This document shows, piece after piece, positions 21,198 to 33,018 of a stretch of 64,000 nt of DNA. The stretch spans positions 1-64,000 of the forward strand of contig JAUCBJ010007361.1 in NCBI GenBank assembly GCA_032718475.1, given 5' to 3'. Source of the DNA: Nemertoderma westbladi (Eukaryota > Xenacoelomorpha > Nemertodermatida > Nemertodermatidae). The notes beneath the pieces were generated by a model, which worked only from the letters and a program-made list of their open reading frames with translations, was not told the DNA's origin and ran no database searches. The translations under genes and the position numbers were made by a program. The stretch's first letter is position 1. Each line of letters begins with the position of its first letter.

Positions 21198-23057
21198 ATG
21201 TCTGACTCACAACAAACACTGTCAGATAGTCTCATAGAAAGTGTTAGAATGACTGTTAGACAGTGTCTTAAAAAGATCTGTGACCAAGATCAAAGTATAG
21301 AACATCCCAGACCAAAGTCTAAGTCCCCTCCTACTGTAAGAAAGGCCATCCCTACAGTAGTAGTGTCAGACCCTAGACTAGTCCAACACCGTAGGTCTAT
21401 CATAGGCACTCGAGCTCAGGTCAAGCAGGACCAAGAAGCAGTGGAACAGCAGCAACACTCGAGCCGAGAACCTATTTCTCGGCGGCCCGACAGCTCCAGT
21501 AGTGCGGATACCGTAGAGCTGACACCCGAGCGTGGAGCTAAGATGGCAGATGCGGTTTATTCGGATCCCCTTCTCATCCTTCCTGCAGCCGTACTCACTA
21601 GGGTATTGATTGCGGTGGAGGAACACCAGATTGATTGGGCGAGAAGTAAACGATCGACCAAGGATAGTTATGCGGGATATACAAGGGAAGAACTGAAGTC
21701 TATTGTCAAGTCGCAATGGAACTTCCCCGGACCCGGACTCCCGTTTGACTTATCGGAAGCTGCCTGGGAAGACATACACAGGATGGGAGTGACAAAAGAA
21801 ACCAGCGATCCAGCTGTATGGAAGAGGTCAGCAGCCGGATACGTACAGGGATTCTTCAGCTCTATGGAGCGATTAGAGGAACAATTGTTTCGACAACCAC
21901 AAGGACCTCAAGAGCAGGGAAAGCTGCTTTATCAAGTTAGAGAAAGAATTCTAAGAATCAGACTAATCTTATCTGCCTTTGAGGAGGCTTCGAAAAGAAG
22001 ACAAGACACGTCGTTGCAAGTTGCCGTAAAGACTTGGTTTCAGCGGGTGAGTCTCCAAGTTCAAAGAACTGCCCTGTGGAAATCTCAGTTGGATGAGCGC
22101 TCAACCCATGGAGAATCAACAGACGCTACCTTTTCCCAAGTGGAAAGCGAAGCAACAGCAGAGAAACTGCATAAGAGGGATGCTATTGACATCTATCTGT
22201 CAGACTATCAACGATTTGTAGGGGACGAAGAGTTGAGGAGACAGCTGGATGGACTTAGCCCTAATAGTGAAGGAGCCAAGCTTGTGTTGGACGCAATCGA
22301 TGCAGATATGTTAGCTGCGAACCAAGCTAAATTTGATGAAAGGCTCTGCATCGCTAGGGTCCAAGAAGAACAAGTCAAGAAAAAACGTATAGAAGACAGA
22401 AAGACAGCAGCTGCGGCAATGGCAGTGGCAGAAGCGGAAAGAAAGGCGGCAGAGGCAGCGGCAGAGGCAGCGGCAGAGGCAAAAGCGGCAGCTGCAGCAA
22501 TAAAAGCGGCAGCGGCAGAGGCAAAAGCGGCAGCTGCAGCAGTAGAAGCTGAAAGAAAAGCAGCAGCGGCAGAGGCAAAAGCGGCAGCAGCAGAGGCAAA
22601 AGCGGCAGCTGCAGCAGTGGAAAGAAAGATAGCAGTGGCAGAAGCAGAATGAAGAGCATCTGAAGAGACCACCCAACTAGAGTTGGAAAATATTCAAGAG
22701 AATCAAGACTGCATAAATAAACAGTTAACAGCTAGTCAAATGCAGATGATGAGTCGATCTACTCCCAAACGACAGGGATTTACATCATCTGATGAAGGCG
22801 ATACTGCAGATCTTGAAGGCGGAGGAAATAGATCTTGTCTAAGTAGGCGTAGAAGAATGTCCCACCGTCAGAAATTGCCTGATTTGCCCCCAGCTGTTAG
22901 AAAGAAACTAACTAACCCAGACTTAGGTAGTACAGAACCCACAGACCAAATAATTAAAATAGAAAGACTCCCCACTATAGTAGATGAGCCTGAAATAATT
23001 AGGCCTGTTCTCGAAGCCACCCCTTCTGTGATACCTAAAGAGGTGAGGTCTCTATAG
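21198..23057 (+). pseudogene. unknown ORF with Ala-rich coiled coil, one internal TGA
   Basis: 484 residues from the ATG at 21198 to a TGA at 22650-22652, after which the same frame stays open to 23057. Ser/Pro/Arg-rich N-terminus (1-115); a helical globular region (about 115-330); then a long heptad-like region ending in about 85 residues of Ala/Glu/Lys repeats with KAAAAEAKAAAA units (about 395-484). The part after the stop is again charged. It lies upstream of a separate Gag ORF, so it is an extra protein. The globular part could be a diverged Gag capsid or matrix. I do not recognise it. Confidence 0.6.
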
Positions 23058-24316
23058 GGGTGTCACAAACAGGCGGCGGCAGACTCGTGAGGGTCTGGGG
23101 GCACGTTAAATCGAAGGGTATAGTGCAAGGAAGTTACTGAAGGCCCTCGTGTCTTACGAACCATGAATCAACATGGTGCCGTGGTACCGTCTAGTCGGCC
23201 TGTTGCCGTACTGCCAGTCCTGTACACAGTAGGGGTGGTGGCTTAGTGTGATCTGTGGTTTATGTGGTCTATGTGGTAGGTCTATGTTTGGTATGTATGA
23301 GTTGACCAGACTCTTTACTGTCTCTGATCGGTTGCCAAAACGTGTCTTTTCCCAGGGTAGCACTATTGGAATGGAGGTGTTGCATCGGAATGGACAGGTT
23401 TCTGATGATTCTGTTGGTACTACTATTGGAATCGAGGTGGCACCCGGAATATCGGCTACAAGGAGGGGTTGGTGTTGTAGTGTGGTCCGAGTGAATGATA
23501 CTCTGGAATCTGTGGTTTGTGTGTGGACGATCAGTGGCAGTTTGCTTGAGCTTTCTGTTGCTGTGGGTACGTGGTATACGTGAGTGTATGTATGGCCACT
23601 GCGAGTGAGTATGGGAACCCTTGCCGGTTGGTTCAGTCGCCGCTGGTATTAGTAGGACCATACCTTTACTGCGCCCCAGCATACTTTGTGCACACAAAGT
23701 TATTTTGCCCTGACGGCAAAATAAGGTACTCTCGGCTCTTTTATTAGTCGATACAATTTTGTCCCCTCTGATTTTGTCACCGATTTTGTCTTTCCCGATT
23801 AGGTCCTCTGTGTGTGCATGGTATGTGTCAGATTTTGTGTTTACCGTAGTGTACTTGATATTGTGAACATCTGTTGAGTACACGTGTACAGTGACTGGTA
23901 AGTGGTTACTTGTTCCTAGCTTTCGAGCTAGTCAGTATTGTTTGCGGAACCGACTTCCCCTCAATACTGCCGGCGAGGCGGGTGAAAACGTGTCAAAATT
24001 CCATGTTGGGTAGTGCAAGCCCACTTGGGACAAGACCGTCGGTTTGGCTCAAGGGCGACCTTGATGCTCGATCGCTATCGACTGGTCCACCCGCCGGTTG
24101 ACTCTCTGAGTCGGCTCAATGTACAGTCAGGCCACAGTAAGTTGACAGTAGCCGACCATCTGGCTACACTGACGAGCTGTGCCGGTGTGATCAGGGGATT
24201 GAAAATTGAACCCGGGAAGCATCGGGCTACCCTCCGGCCCGGTCTGATAAAAACGGAGTCAGACTGGCCCCAAGGGTGGTGGGACAGCGTCCGCCTCATG
24301 GGTGCGCCTCGTAGAG
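23058..24316 (+). other. region between the first ORF and gag, no recognised gene
   Basis: Short ORFs on both strands, none convincing. The gag frame becomes open at about 24317, after an in-frame TAG. Confidence 0.5.
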
Positions 24317-26072
24317 GAGCCCAGAAGGATGCAAGCGAGAGACACCTGTACTCCCAGAACTTACCTCTAAATTCCCTCTGCATAGCACTAAGCTACCTGT
24401 GCCCCACAGAACCATCCCTGAAAATGTTCATGTCCTGGACTCCGAGCGAAATATTAATGATTTGTCGCCCGTTGTCCCTCGTCCGCCCGCTACAACGTTG
24501 GCAGCTCCCGCTTCGGCGGTCGAGTGGGTGGATGAGAGACGACGGGGGATGGATCTCCTGCTCGGGCAGATGCAGGAGACTGTTCAGCAATTCAAAGGCA
24601 CAGTAAGGGAAAGTAGGTTAGAGTTGCAAGAAGTGCAGCAAAGTATTGCGTTAGAATGCGACAAACTAGTAAATATACAAAAGGGTATACCACCAACCCC
24701 GGTAACAATGTGTCAACCTGTTAGGTCTGAAGTATTTCATGCGCAAGGTGTGGAGCCTACACGCATCTATACTGCTAGTGAAATAGAAACTCCTATAGTA
24801 AACCCTATTAAGGGTAATTATAGACCTGTTGACAATGATATTCCATATAGACCTGATAATAATCCGAGAAATTTATATACTGATAACTCGATATTAAATA
24901 ACACGATGGCCCAAGAAAGTTTTACGCGTCAAATGGCTAGAACCGAAGCCCGTCAAGCGGTAAAGGTGGGAGAGATCGTCAAGTTCAATGGAGATGAGAT
25001 GAAATGGTTACCTTTTAATGAATATTACAAAGATAACATACAGAACTCTGTGCTATCTAACGAAGAGAAACTTAGATTCCTCATCGAGTGCTTGGAAGGA
25101 TCTCCCAAGTTAATGGCGTTAAAGTTTATTGGACATCCAGATGGATTAAGACAAGTTTGGGATACACTAAACATCAGGTATGGTAATAGGACTAACATAG
25201 CTAGGTATTTATATGCGAAATTAATGGCGCCCCGAAAGTTTCTTAGCAGCGGGATTATAGAGTTTTCCGACGAGATTCAGGAGATCTGTAGACAACTAGA
25301 TTCGTTAGGTAAGTCTCATGAATACCAGAATTCTATGGTTGTAGGAGCCTTAGCATCTACTTTGCCCAAGGGTGGAGTATGTACACGCTGGGACAAGAAA
25401 GTGTTATATATGATGGAACAACAACGAAGAGACCCTACCATGGCTGATCTCATGTCATTCTTAGATGGAGAGGTAAAATTACAGCTCCTAAAACAGTCCA
25501 GAGAGAAGACACCGGAAAATAAGGTAAGTGAGAAACCCGTTTCTAGGAGAAAGGTAATACCAGTGTGTTATACAGATGACGGCGAAAGCCAGGCTTCTCA
25601 AGAGGAAGACAGCGGGAAAGACACTGAATGATCTTACTATGACAACAAAGCGCCTAAGGACGTAAGTAAATTCAAGTCTCGAACAAATGACAGGAGAGAA
25701 CAGGTAAGAAAAACTCCTCCTACGTCTCCTAAGAGAATTCATGTAAGAAAGCCCGAAGAAAGAACTAGTGTGCACAACGTTACTCAAAGTAAGGTAAGTA
25801 ACATCAAACCGAAATGTGCGCTGTGTGACGGGCCCCACCGTTTGAATGTGTGTGATGAATTCCTAAGGAAATCACTAAAGGATAGACGTGAAGTCATGTG
25901 GGATAAGCAGTTGTGTTATAATTGCCTCAGACGAGGACACCAACGGCGAACCTGTTACTCCGACGCAAGGTGTGCAAAGTGCGGCGCAAAACATCATATC
26001 TTGTTGCACACTGAATTCGAACGAAATAGCCCGAGTCAGGTAAGTGTCAGAACTACATGTCCAATTCAGTGA
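24317..26072 (+). pseudogene. Bel/Pao Gag (DUF1759-type) with zinc knuckles, one internal TGA
   Basis: The frame is open from about 24317 (start codon unclear; 24399 is a GTG). A coiled coil is followed by the Gag core: KFNGDEMKWLPFNEYY, EEKLRFLIECLEG and VWDTLNIRYGN, the pattern of DUF1759 in Bel/Pao retroelements. A TGA at 25629-25631 interrupts the frame, which then continues to 26072. After it come CALCDGPHRLNVC, CYNCLRRGHQRRTC and CAKCGAKHHILLH, a triplet of Cys/His knuckles for RNA binding. The pol frame overlaps the end by about 30 bases in the +1 register. Confidence 0.85.
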
Positions 26073-27354
26073 TGTGAACGACACTGACCAAAGTTCTGAG
26101 ATGGAAGGATTTTATACGGACGAATTCTCCGACGAAAACGAATCCTGTTACCTGAAAAATACCGCAGTGTATCGAGCACTTACGTATGAAAAGGACACCG
26201 ACAGCGAGCTCCCCCTAACTACTTCTGACCAACAACCATCTTGGAAAGCACCAACTTCCAATGTAGGAATCCGAGAATTTCCTGTATTGCAGTTGAGGGT
26301 CCACGGACCTAAAAGGAGTTATATAGTGAACGCCCTCCTTGACTCCGGTAGCACAGGAACATTCATCGACAAAGAACTAGCCGAAGACATCTTTGCTGGA
26401 CAGCCCAAGTTCCGAACTAAGTTAAACATGTCAGGAATTATGCAAGTTTGGAAATCTACAGTAATAGCTGATTATTATGTAGGTGCGTTGTCCACCCCCC
26501 AGGACGAACTAGGAGAACATAGTATAAGGTCAGTAAAAATGGTGGCGATAAAGAACTTCGCTACCAGCCAAGTAGAACCTTATAACTGGGATGAGGACGA
26601 TTCCACCCAGCAGCTTAATATACCTAGATTCAACACAGATTACCCTGGAGTGCAAATACTCATCGGCCAAAATGCGCATGAAGCGCTTGAGACATTAGAG
26701 AAACGGCCTGCTCAACCGCAACCATTACAAGTCTATGCGGGAAGAACTAGAGTAGGTTGGTACTTTACTGGCCCTTCCCGTAGAACTCTCATGGAAAGAT
26801 TACCAAAAGAACAGGTATATCCATTAAGTGAATGGGAAGTGGAGAGCAGTGAAGTTGACGACCCAACTGAGGGAACACCATACTCCTCAGATAATGACGA
26901 TATTAACTCTAATGTAGATCAATGGAGATATTGCCCCGAGACGATTAATCTAGCCGACATCGCTTCCAGAGGAGCAACTCCTCAAGAACTGATAGATACT
27001 CCAGACTGGTTAGGTGGACCCGACTTCCTAAGTAAAGAAGATGAATGGCCTCCCCATATTACCACGGCTGAGATTAGACAAGCCAAGGGAGCGGAGAAAG
27101 TCAAACCTAAAACCCGGACGAGTAAATCAAGGTTATTTAAACCCGTGATAGATCTGTCTGTATTACACATTGCCAGGGACGACGCTGTGGATCTAAACTC
27201 CCCCACTGCGAACCGATCTGTTGTGGAGATCAGAGAGAGAGAGACTGGAGATCTGGAACACCAGACGTCTCGCCGGGACTCTCACCTCTCCTGCCGGGAG
27301 CGATGGACCACTGTAGATCCTGGAATCGGCTTTGTAAGGCCGTCGTGTATTTGA
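26044..27354 (+). pseudogene. Bel/Pao pol remnant: aspartic protease fused to a post-RNase H segment
   Basis: 436 residues. VNALLDSGSTGTFIDKELAE (about 95-114) is the D-S/T-G active site of the Bel/Pao aspartic protease (DUF1758 / Peptidase A17). About residue 295 the protein jumps to WRYCPETINLADIASRGA and DWLGGPDFL, which in complete elements lies just after RNase H (the minus-strand element at the right end of this window shows the normal layout). The whole RT and most of RNase H are therefore deleted. The tail shows no integrase zinc motif or DDE core. It cannot mobilise itself. Confidence 0.8.
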
Positions 27355-29184
27355 AGCGATGTTTCTATCGTCACTATTCCAGGACGAAGAGGAAACCTGG
27401 AATTGTCTTTGAGACACAGCAACTCAATCGCCCAGTTGGTCGTTTATGTTTACTGGAACGAGACCGAGAACTGTCCGGAAACTATGGAAGGCAAGATACT
27501 CTTCCCACGACCACCTCCCTAATCCAACAAACATCTAGGGACTCCCCAACGTAACAGCGTCTGGAGTGGGTGTGTGACTATATTATTTTATATTCTTATT
27601 ATTTTATATTTATGTATGTATTATTATGTAATTTTATTATAATCGTTTTATTTAATTTTATTTAGTAGAATGTTATTTTAGCGATTATTTAGTAGACTAG
27701 TGCAATATATATTTGCGTTTATTACTAAATTACTTATATATTATATATTAGAGCGACGGCGAGAAATAATTCTTTTTCTCTTTCCTTACTGTCCGTATTA
27801 CATTACAAATACGTAACTACAGTAAGATGAAATCTCCATACTTATTAAAGTACAATAAAGCTCCTACTATATTCAAGTATTATTGGTAAGTAGAGTATTA
27901 GGAATGCAAAGTTCAGATCCTCGTGTCTCAGCTAAACCAAGCTCTGGGTAGACCTTGGAAACGACTTGCCTCTTCTCACTGACATTGCTTCGTGCGATAT
28001 TGCTCTCATACCGTATATTAAATAATACCTATAGTAACGTGATGTCCCTTTAACAGTAGCGTATAACGCAAAATAAATCTGTTAAACCCTTTGACCATCT
28101 GTAATTCTAGTCGATTAAGATATCGCGGCACCCACCGATATACTTGAAAGACAAATTCTAGAATCAGTGGTTAACGTCCCCAGACAAGTTCTGGAATAAA
28201 CTGGTGCCCATCCTAAATATTAATTATTAATATTTACAAAATCTGTCAAAATTTAGATCTTTTAAAATTCTAGTCTATTAAGATATCGTAGCACTTACCG
28301 ATATTCTTAAAAAGACCAATTTCCTAGAATCAAGGATCCTAGTCCCCAGACATGTTCTGGAATAAAATTGTGTCTATTTAATATTAAATAATAAAATTTA
28401 CGGGAATAAATTTAAATTCATGTTTTAATGAATTTGATAAATTGTTATTTTATACAATTTATAACATTCCCAAAATTCCATTAATTAATAGATCATGGGA
28501 GCGGAGATTCACCCTATTAAGTGCATTAGTGTGCGAGAATCTCCAATATATAGTCAATAGCCGATAAAATTCATAAAATCATGTATAAAGGGGATACTGA
28601 CAATTAAAGAATTACTATTAAATAGCATCCCAGATCTGTATGCATGAGAATTACCCTAATTCTACCGCTAGCTTTCCATAATGTCACCAAAGCAACAACC
28701 ACGCTAGAATTAGAAGTGAGTTAAAAGAACAATAGAAAGCTTGACCCATTGAATAGCATAGAGAACACATAGCACACTGCTAGTATCCAAGGATACATAA
28801 TAATAACGTGACATTCTGGAAGGCACTTGACTAACGGACAAATGGCCCGAATGTGTATAATTTGTGACAGTTGTGTGGAATTTGTGCGTTTATAGGTGAA
28901 TGTTACTACTAAAGTGTGTTTACAGTAGCGAGTCGCAATTGTGAAAGTAGCCCTAACTCTGCAGCAAGAACCTGAAGTAAATCTAAGCCTTTGGGATGGA
29001 CAGTGGAGTGACTTGTGCCGGTTATCGTTGTCGTTGTGTAGCTACGACGTTGGCGAAAACACAGCGACGACGGTACATCGGCGCTGAGGATCTTGCACTG
29101 TCCGGGGGCAGAGAGGGGTAGGCAGCGACGCCCGCTAGCCTAAATATAAACTTATTATAATATTGATAAACTCATATAGCAGAT
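27355..29184 (+). other. non-coding AT-rich interior with a tandem duplication
   Basis: No convincing ORF after about 27550. Two imperfect units (about 28103-28264 and 28265-28400) share AATTCTAGTC, AAGATATCG and CCCCAGACA...GTTCTGGAATAAA. Confidence 0.6.
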
Positions 29185-29916
29185 ATGACTGAGTTGATAG
29201 AAGATGATCTTGGTATCAGGGAGCGATATACTCTACCTTTACAAGCGTTTGTCGATAGCTTGATACGCGGCGACGCTGGTCCAACTACTACGGAGGACGA
29301 TGGTCGTTATATCGAACCGCCAATGTCCCAGGAGCAACTTACGCGTGAATTGGACTATAGAAAATTCACCGCTCGCTATACGCATCGTAATGGTACGTAT
29401 ATGGCCTTCCTAACTACTGGTCATCCTATCGATTTACACGATACGGACGATGTAGATACCGAAAGGGAAATGGTTTTATTTAAATATCATACCCAGCGGA
29501 GTCGGAACGATAAACCGAAAATAGAACACGAGAATTCTATTCGAAACCGACTCGAAAGAGAAGACGTTGAAGAGCCGGATAAACGCAGCGACTTCAACGA
29601 TTATCTGGAATTTCTGAGAGAAACATATCTCAATATTGCCAGTCAACAAAATCTAGAAACTCGATATCCTCAAGGTATACATCATGATCCTATGATAGAA
29701 CTCAAACGACTCTATTTCACTATGATGTATCTTACCGCCGATCGACCGCTACCTGTCGTCCCAGATAGCTTCGAACAGATGGAGGAATATTGTAAAACTG
29801 GAGAACGATCACCCGCGTTTTCCCTGCAGGACGTGCGTCTTTGGTATTACTGTGACGAATGCCCTAGGCCCAATCAGCAAATGGAAGGACACAAGCATCC
29901 GCGGAGACTTTGCTGA
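29185..29916 (+). CDS. accessory ORF, first part (unknown)
   Basis: 243 residues from an ATG, acidic, soluble-looking, with no signal peptide or membrane segment. Its last residues include WYYCDECPRP, a possible half of a metal site. It ends TGA at 29914. A second TGA follows 12 bases later, and then the same frame is open through the next ORF, so the two may once have been one protein of about 800 residues. It occupies the position of env between pol and the 3' LTR but does not look like an envelope protein. Confidence 0.6.
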   Translation: MTELIEDDLGIRERYTLPLQAFVDSLIRGDAGPTTTEDDGRYIEPPMSQEQLTRELDYRKFTARYTHRNGTYMAFLTTGHPIDLHDTDDVDTEREMVLFKYHTQRSRNDKPKIEHENSIRNRLEREDVEEPDKRSDFNDYLEFLRETYLNIASQQNLETRYPQGIHHDPMIELKRLYFTMMYLTADRPLPVVPDSFEQMEEYCKTGERSPAFSLQDVRLWYYCDECPRPNQQMEGHKHPRRLC

Positions 29917-29991
29917 TTAATTCGCTGATTTGCTATCAACTACCAACAAGTATATGGAGATCATTATTCTCAATTATACTTTGACGGACCA

Positions 29992-31581
29992 TTGACCGCA
30001 CCTGGCGCCGTGTATAGCTTTATGAGTGTACCACTTCGTCCCTCCTTAGCTATATACACGATCTTTGAAAACGCCGCACTTGCCGGTTGGCTAGCCGATG
30101 TGTGCAGTCATGCCATACGCGCCCATCCCTTAATACTTGGAACCAAACTCGCCAAGCTAGATGAACACAATAAATTCATTCGCTTCGAATGTTTCAGGCG
30201 CTTTCTGACTCCGTTCCGTAACGTTGATAGTCAGTTCAAAGACCGCGCTCTGACCAAACTCAGCCTAAGAGACTCAGCTGCAGAGAAGTTAGACAGTGCG
30301 GGATTTGCCCTTTTCAAGGACGTTTGTATACAGAACTTACATTCATCTGTTATACAAAGACCTCGAATACCCACGGGTTATTCTGTCGTGGAAGTTCAGA
30401 CAGTGGGTTCGCTTGCGGAGACAGCCGCACCTATCTCAACTATGCAATTGGAAGATGAACCAATATGCTTAGAATCTGAAGAGATTCAGCCTACAGCGCC
30501 CCGGAGCAGCGATAACGACAACGTTTTGGAATGGTATCAAGGTCCACAATGTCTCACCGCATATGATTATCGGCACGCCAACTATGTTTCTCGAAAACGT
30601 TGCCGATTATGCGCATCGAGAGATCATTTCACCCCTATGGACTCAGACGTACCCTGCTCCTATTTCCATGAACAACCGATGATGGAGATCTATTGTGCGT
30701 ATTGCAGACTTAATAACTCACACATTTTTGCAGTTTGCCCCCAATTTATGACTCAATGCCACCACTGTCAACTTAAAAGACATGCCAGTTTTAATTGCCC
30801 TTTTAACCGCGACTTAAAAAGCGTAGACGAGATGATTACCCTGCGCTACATCCGAGCTTGGGAAGCGAATGCGGATTTACATTGTGAGTCACGCCATCGC
30901 TATTACCCTGGACGCGCCTACGAGGGAGTTTACGCGTTCCATCCTTATCTATTCGCGTCTGTTGAACAAAAAACACGCATACCGAGTTATGAACTAATGA
31001 AGCGTGTTGGTGAGTGTATTTCCACCAAATTTGTTCGAAAATATCTTAGGAACGTCAATCCTAATGATATTAATTCATACCATTTGATCAATTTCATCCG
31101 TCAAGACCCTGAGTATGGCGATTTATTTATCAACTCGCACCCTGAGTTACAGGAAGTATCTCAACGGCCCTACGAATATCGAGCCAGAGAACGCGAACTG
31201 GAAAGAACCATTAAACCGAGGAAGTTTCTCACCACTCATGGTCCACCTACCGCTATTGTCCAGACGACTCGTCAGGGACCAGTAGGAGCTGCTGTCCTAA
31301 GACGCGCCCAAAGGCCGTTAGACCTCGCTCCACTGAAGTTGACATCGATCAACCAGGTACCTCGACCGGCGGATACACCGATCGTAATCCTAAACCTTCT
31401 GATGCAATTGTATTGCACCCTTCACCCAGGAGTTACAGCCCTCCTAGTAAAGTGGCTCGCCCCAAAGAGAAACGGACTCTTGCTAGCCTCAAAAAACTGC
31501 GTAAACGCCGTCCGTGTAAGAAAGACTAACTGTTTAGAGTATTTTTATATTTTAGAAACTGTGATTTTTTATATTTTATAG
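29992..31581 (+). CDS. accessory ORF, second part: Cys/His-rich protein (unknown)
   Basis: 529 residues as read. Residues about 200-270 hold a dense Cys/His region: CRLCASRDHF, then CSYFH, CAYCRLNNSHIFAVC, and CHHCQLKRHASFNC, which looks like three or four zinc-binding knuckles similar in spacing to retroelement nucleocapsid motifs. The N-terminal 170 residues look globular. From about 31390 a different frame (ending TAA at 31527-31529) encodes a strongly basic Lys/Arg tail and looks more protein-like than the annotated end, so a frameshift near 31.35 kb is likely. A captured Gag-like or nucleic-acid-binding protein is my best guess. Confidence 0.55.
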   Translation: MTAPGAVYSFMSVPLRPSLAIYTIFENAALAGWLADVCSHAIRAHPLILGTKLAKLDEHNKFIRFECFRRFLTPFRNVDSQFKDRALTKLSLRDSAAEKLDSAGFALFKDVCIQNLHSSVIQRPRIPTGYSVVEVQTVGSLAETAAPISTMQLEDEPICLESEEIQPTAPRSSDNDNVLEWYQGPQCLTAYDYRHANYVSRKRCRLCASRDHFTPMDSDVPCSYFHEQPMMEIYCAYCRLNNSHIFAVCPQFMTQCHHCQLKRHASFNCPFNRDLKSVDEMITLRYIRAWEANADLHCESRHRYYPGRAYEGVYAFHPYLFASVEQKTRIPSYELMKRVGECISTKFVRKYLRNVNPNDINSYHLINFIRQDPEYGDLFINSHPELQEVSQRPYEYRARERELERTIKPRKFLTTHGPPTAIVQTTRQGPVGAAVLRRAQRPLDLAPLKLTSINQVPRPADTPIVILNLLMQLYCTLHPGVTALLVKWLAPKRNGLLLASKNCVNAVRVRKTNCLEYFYILETVIFYIL

Positions 31582-31598
31582 AATTAAATCCCATTTTC

Positions 31599-31607
31599 TG
31601 GGAGAGG
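31599..31607 (+). promoter_or_regulatory. polypurine tract
   Basis: TGGGAGAGG-type purine run directly abutting the TG of the 3' LTR at 31608. Confidence 0.75.
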
Positions 31608-32804
31608 TGTAAAAGCTTTTGCGGGATGTAACTGGCCCTTTTTTCTCCGCAATCCAGTTTTCCCTCAATGCGCTCAAATACTCTAAAACTGCCTGGCTCG
31701 AGTGATGCAGTATGCTGGCTGATTGGCTGATTTGCTGTACGTGTATGGCCTCTTTGTTCTGTTCGATTAACCAATCAGAACAATGATCGACCAATCAGAG
31801 CGATTTAGCCTTGTGTTGGCTATGGGCTGCAAAGGCTAGGGAGGTTTGGCATTTAGACATTCGTGGAACCTATAGAATCTGGAGTTCTGCCAATGAGAGC
31901 TATTTCTCTTTGTGTTGAAAGCTACCTACAACAGCCCACAGGTTTCAGTGTGTTCGTTTTCCTGATGCCAGAACATCGGCTATGGAATTATTCTGTTTCA
32001 GACTTTAGCCAAACATTAGAACGGCTTTGATTACCGGAACGTATAACTGTTATCCTCTCAAACCAAACCAAACCACAAGTCCAACCTGCCGCAACATTGC
32101 AAGTCAAATCAAACTTACACACCGCATTATTTTACTGCTATTTACTGTCAGTGTTTATTAATTATAATAGTTGATGGAAGATTGTTATATTTGGATAATA
32201 TCGATAAATAATCATAAAACCCCATCTTCTTGATATACTGAAGGTAAGAGACCGGTTACATATAGCAATTGCGACTTATATGATATTGGTTTTGGAGTGA
32301 ATCTAATGCTATTTTATAGGCACTACATGGGTCAATTGCTGTTCTCTTTATATGTGACTAAAATTAGTAAAGGTCAGCAGATCGGTGTGCAACATTGTGC
32401 GGTAGTGTGCATGACTGTGACAGATAACAAAGCATCTCCTAAAGAATGCGCCTTATACGTTAATCATTAGCCATCCCGTTGTGTTTAGTGTAAGTCATAG
32501 CTCTGTTTATATATTTTGAGCGCCACGTCCTAAAGGAACTGTTAATATTTCCCGAAAGTGAATAATATTTGTCAGAGATTATATATTAACGATCAATCGA
32601 ATAATACAGTAGGCCTACACCGCAATAAGGTCAGAGCCCCCGAATCCAGTCTCCCGGGTATATCCAGCGGGTGAATGGTCGCGCATAGGCTGGCTTCGGC
32701 TAATGTAATGTATCAAATACTCGTCATAGGCTAAAGTCGATTTATAATCTAGAAGACACCTAAATTAGGCGGGTTAAACTGCCTAGGGTTTAAAAGCGCG
32801 AACA
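31608..32804 (+). repeat. 3' LTR of the Bel/Pao-like element
   Basis: 1197 bp, same ends as the 5' LTR, followed by AAATG (32805-32809), the right copy of the target duplication. Confidence 0.95.
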
Positions 32805-33018
32805 AAATGAAAACAAACAAATAAACCCACGAACATTTAAAATTAAAATGCCAAAAACTAAAAATTATTACGGTCATACATCATTAACATATAAATTAAT
32901 ACAAATGTGGAATGAACTACCACAGGCAGTAACTTCCCAATACCAACACTTGAAAGAATTTAATGCAACCCTAAAAAAACATTACCTAACTCAGTACCAC
33001 CGTGACGATACAACATAA
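32805..33018 (+). pseudogene. C-terminal end of the LINE ORF interrupted at 17773
   Basis: About 68 residues in the frame that continues 16342-17773 once the LTR element and one AAATG copy are removed. It includes MPKTKNYYGHTSLTYKLI and MWNELPQAV, typical of the C-terminal tail after the RT of CR1/Jockey LINEs. TAA at 33016-33018. Confidence 0.8.

Larger units (their letters stand above)
17774..32804 (+). mobile_element. 15.0 kb Bel/Pao-like LTR retrotransposon, pol-deleted, with accessory ORFs
   Basis: The 1197-bp direct repeats (17774-18970 and 31608-32804) run from TGTAAAAG to GCGCGAACA. They are flanked by the 5-bp duplication AAATG (17769-17773 and 32805-32809). GGGAGAGG directly before the 3' LTR is the polypurine tract. 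The interior encodes, in order: an Ala-rich coiled-coil ORF, Gag (DUF1759-type plus zinc knuckles), an aspartic protease joined directly to the region that normally follows RNase H, and two Cys/His-rich ORFs. RT, most of RNase H and integrase are absent. About fourteen LTR differences by eye indicate recent insertion. It splits a LINE ORF. Confidence 0.93.

Noticed and set aside
22208-22676. Minus-strand Ala-, Cys- and Leu-rich ORFs
   Set aside because: They are antisense shadows of the GCA/GCG-rich repeat coding the Ala/Lys/Glu region on the plus strand.
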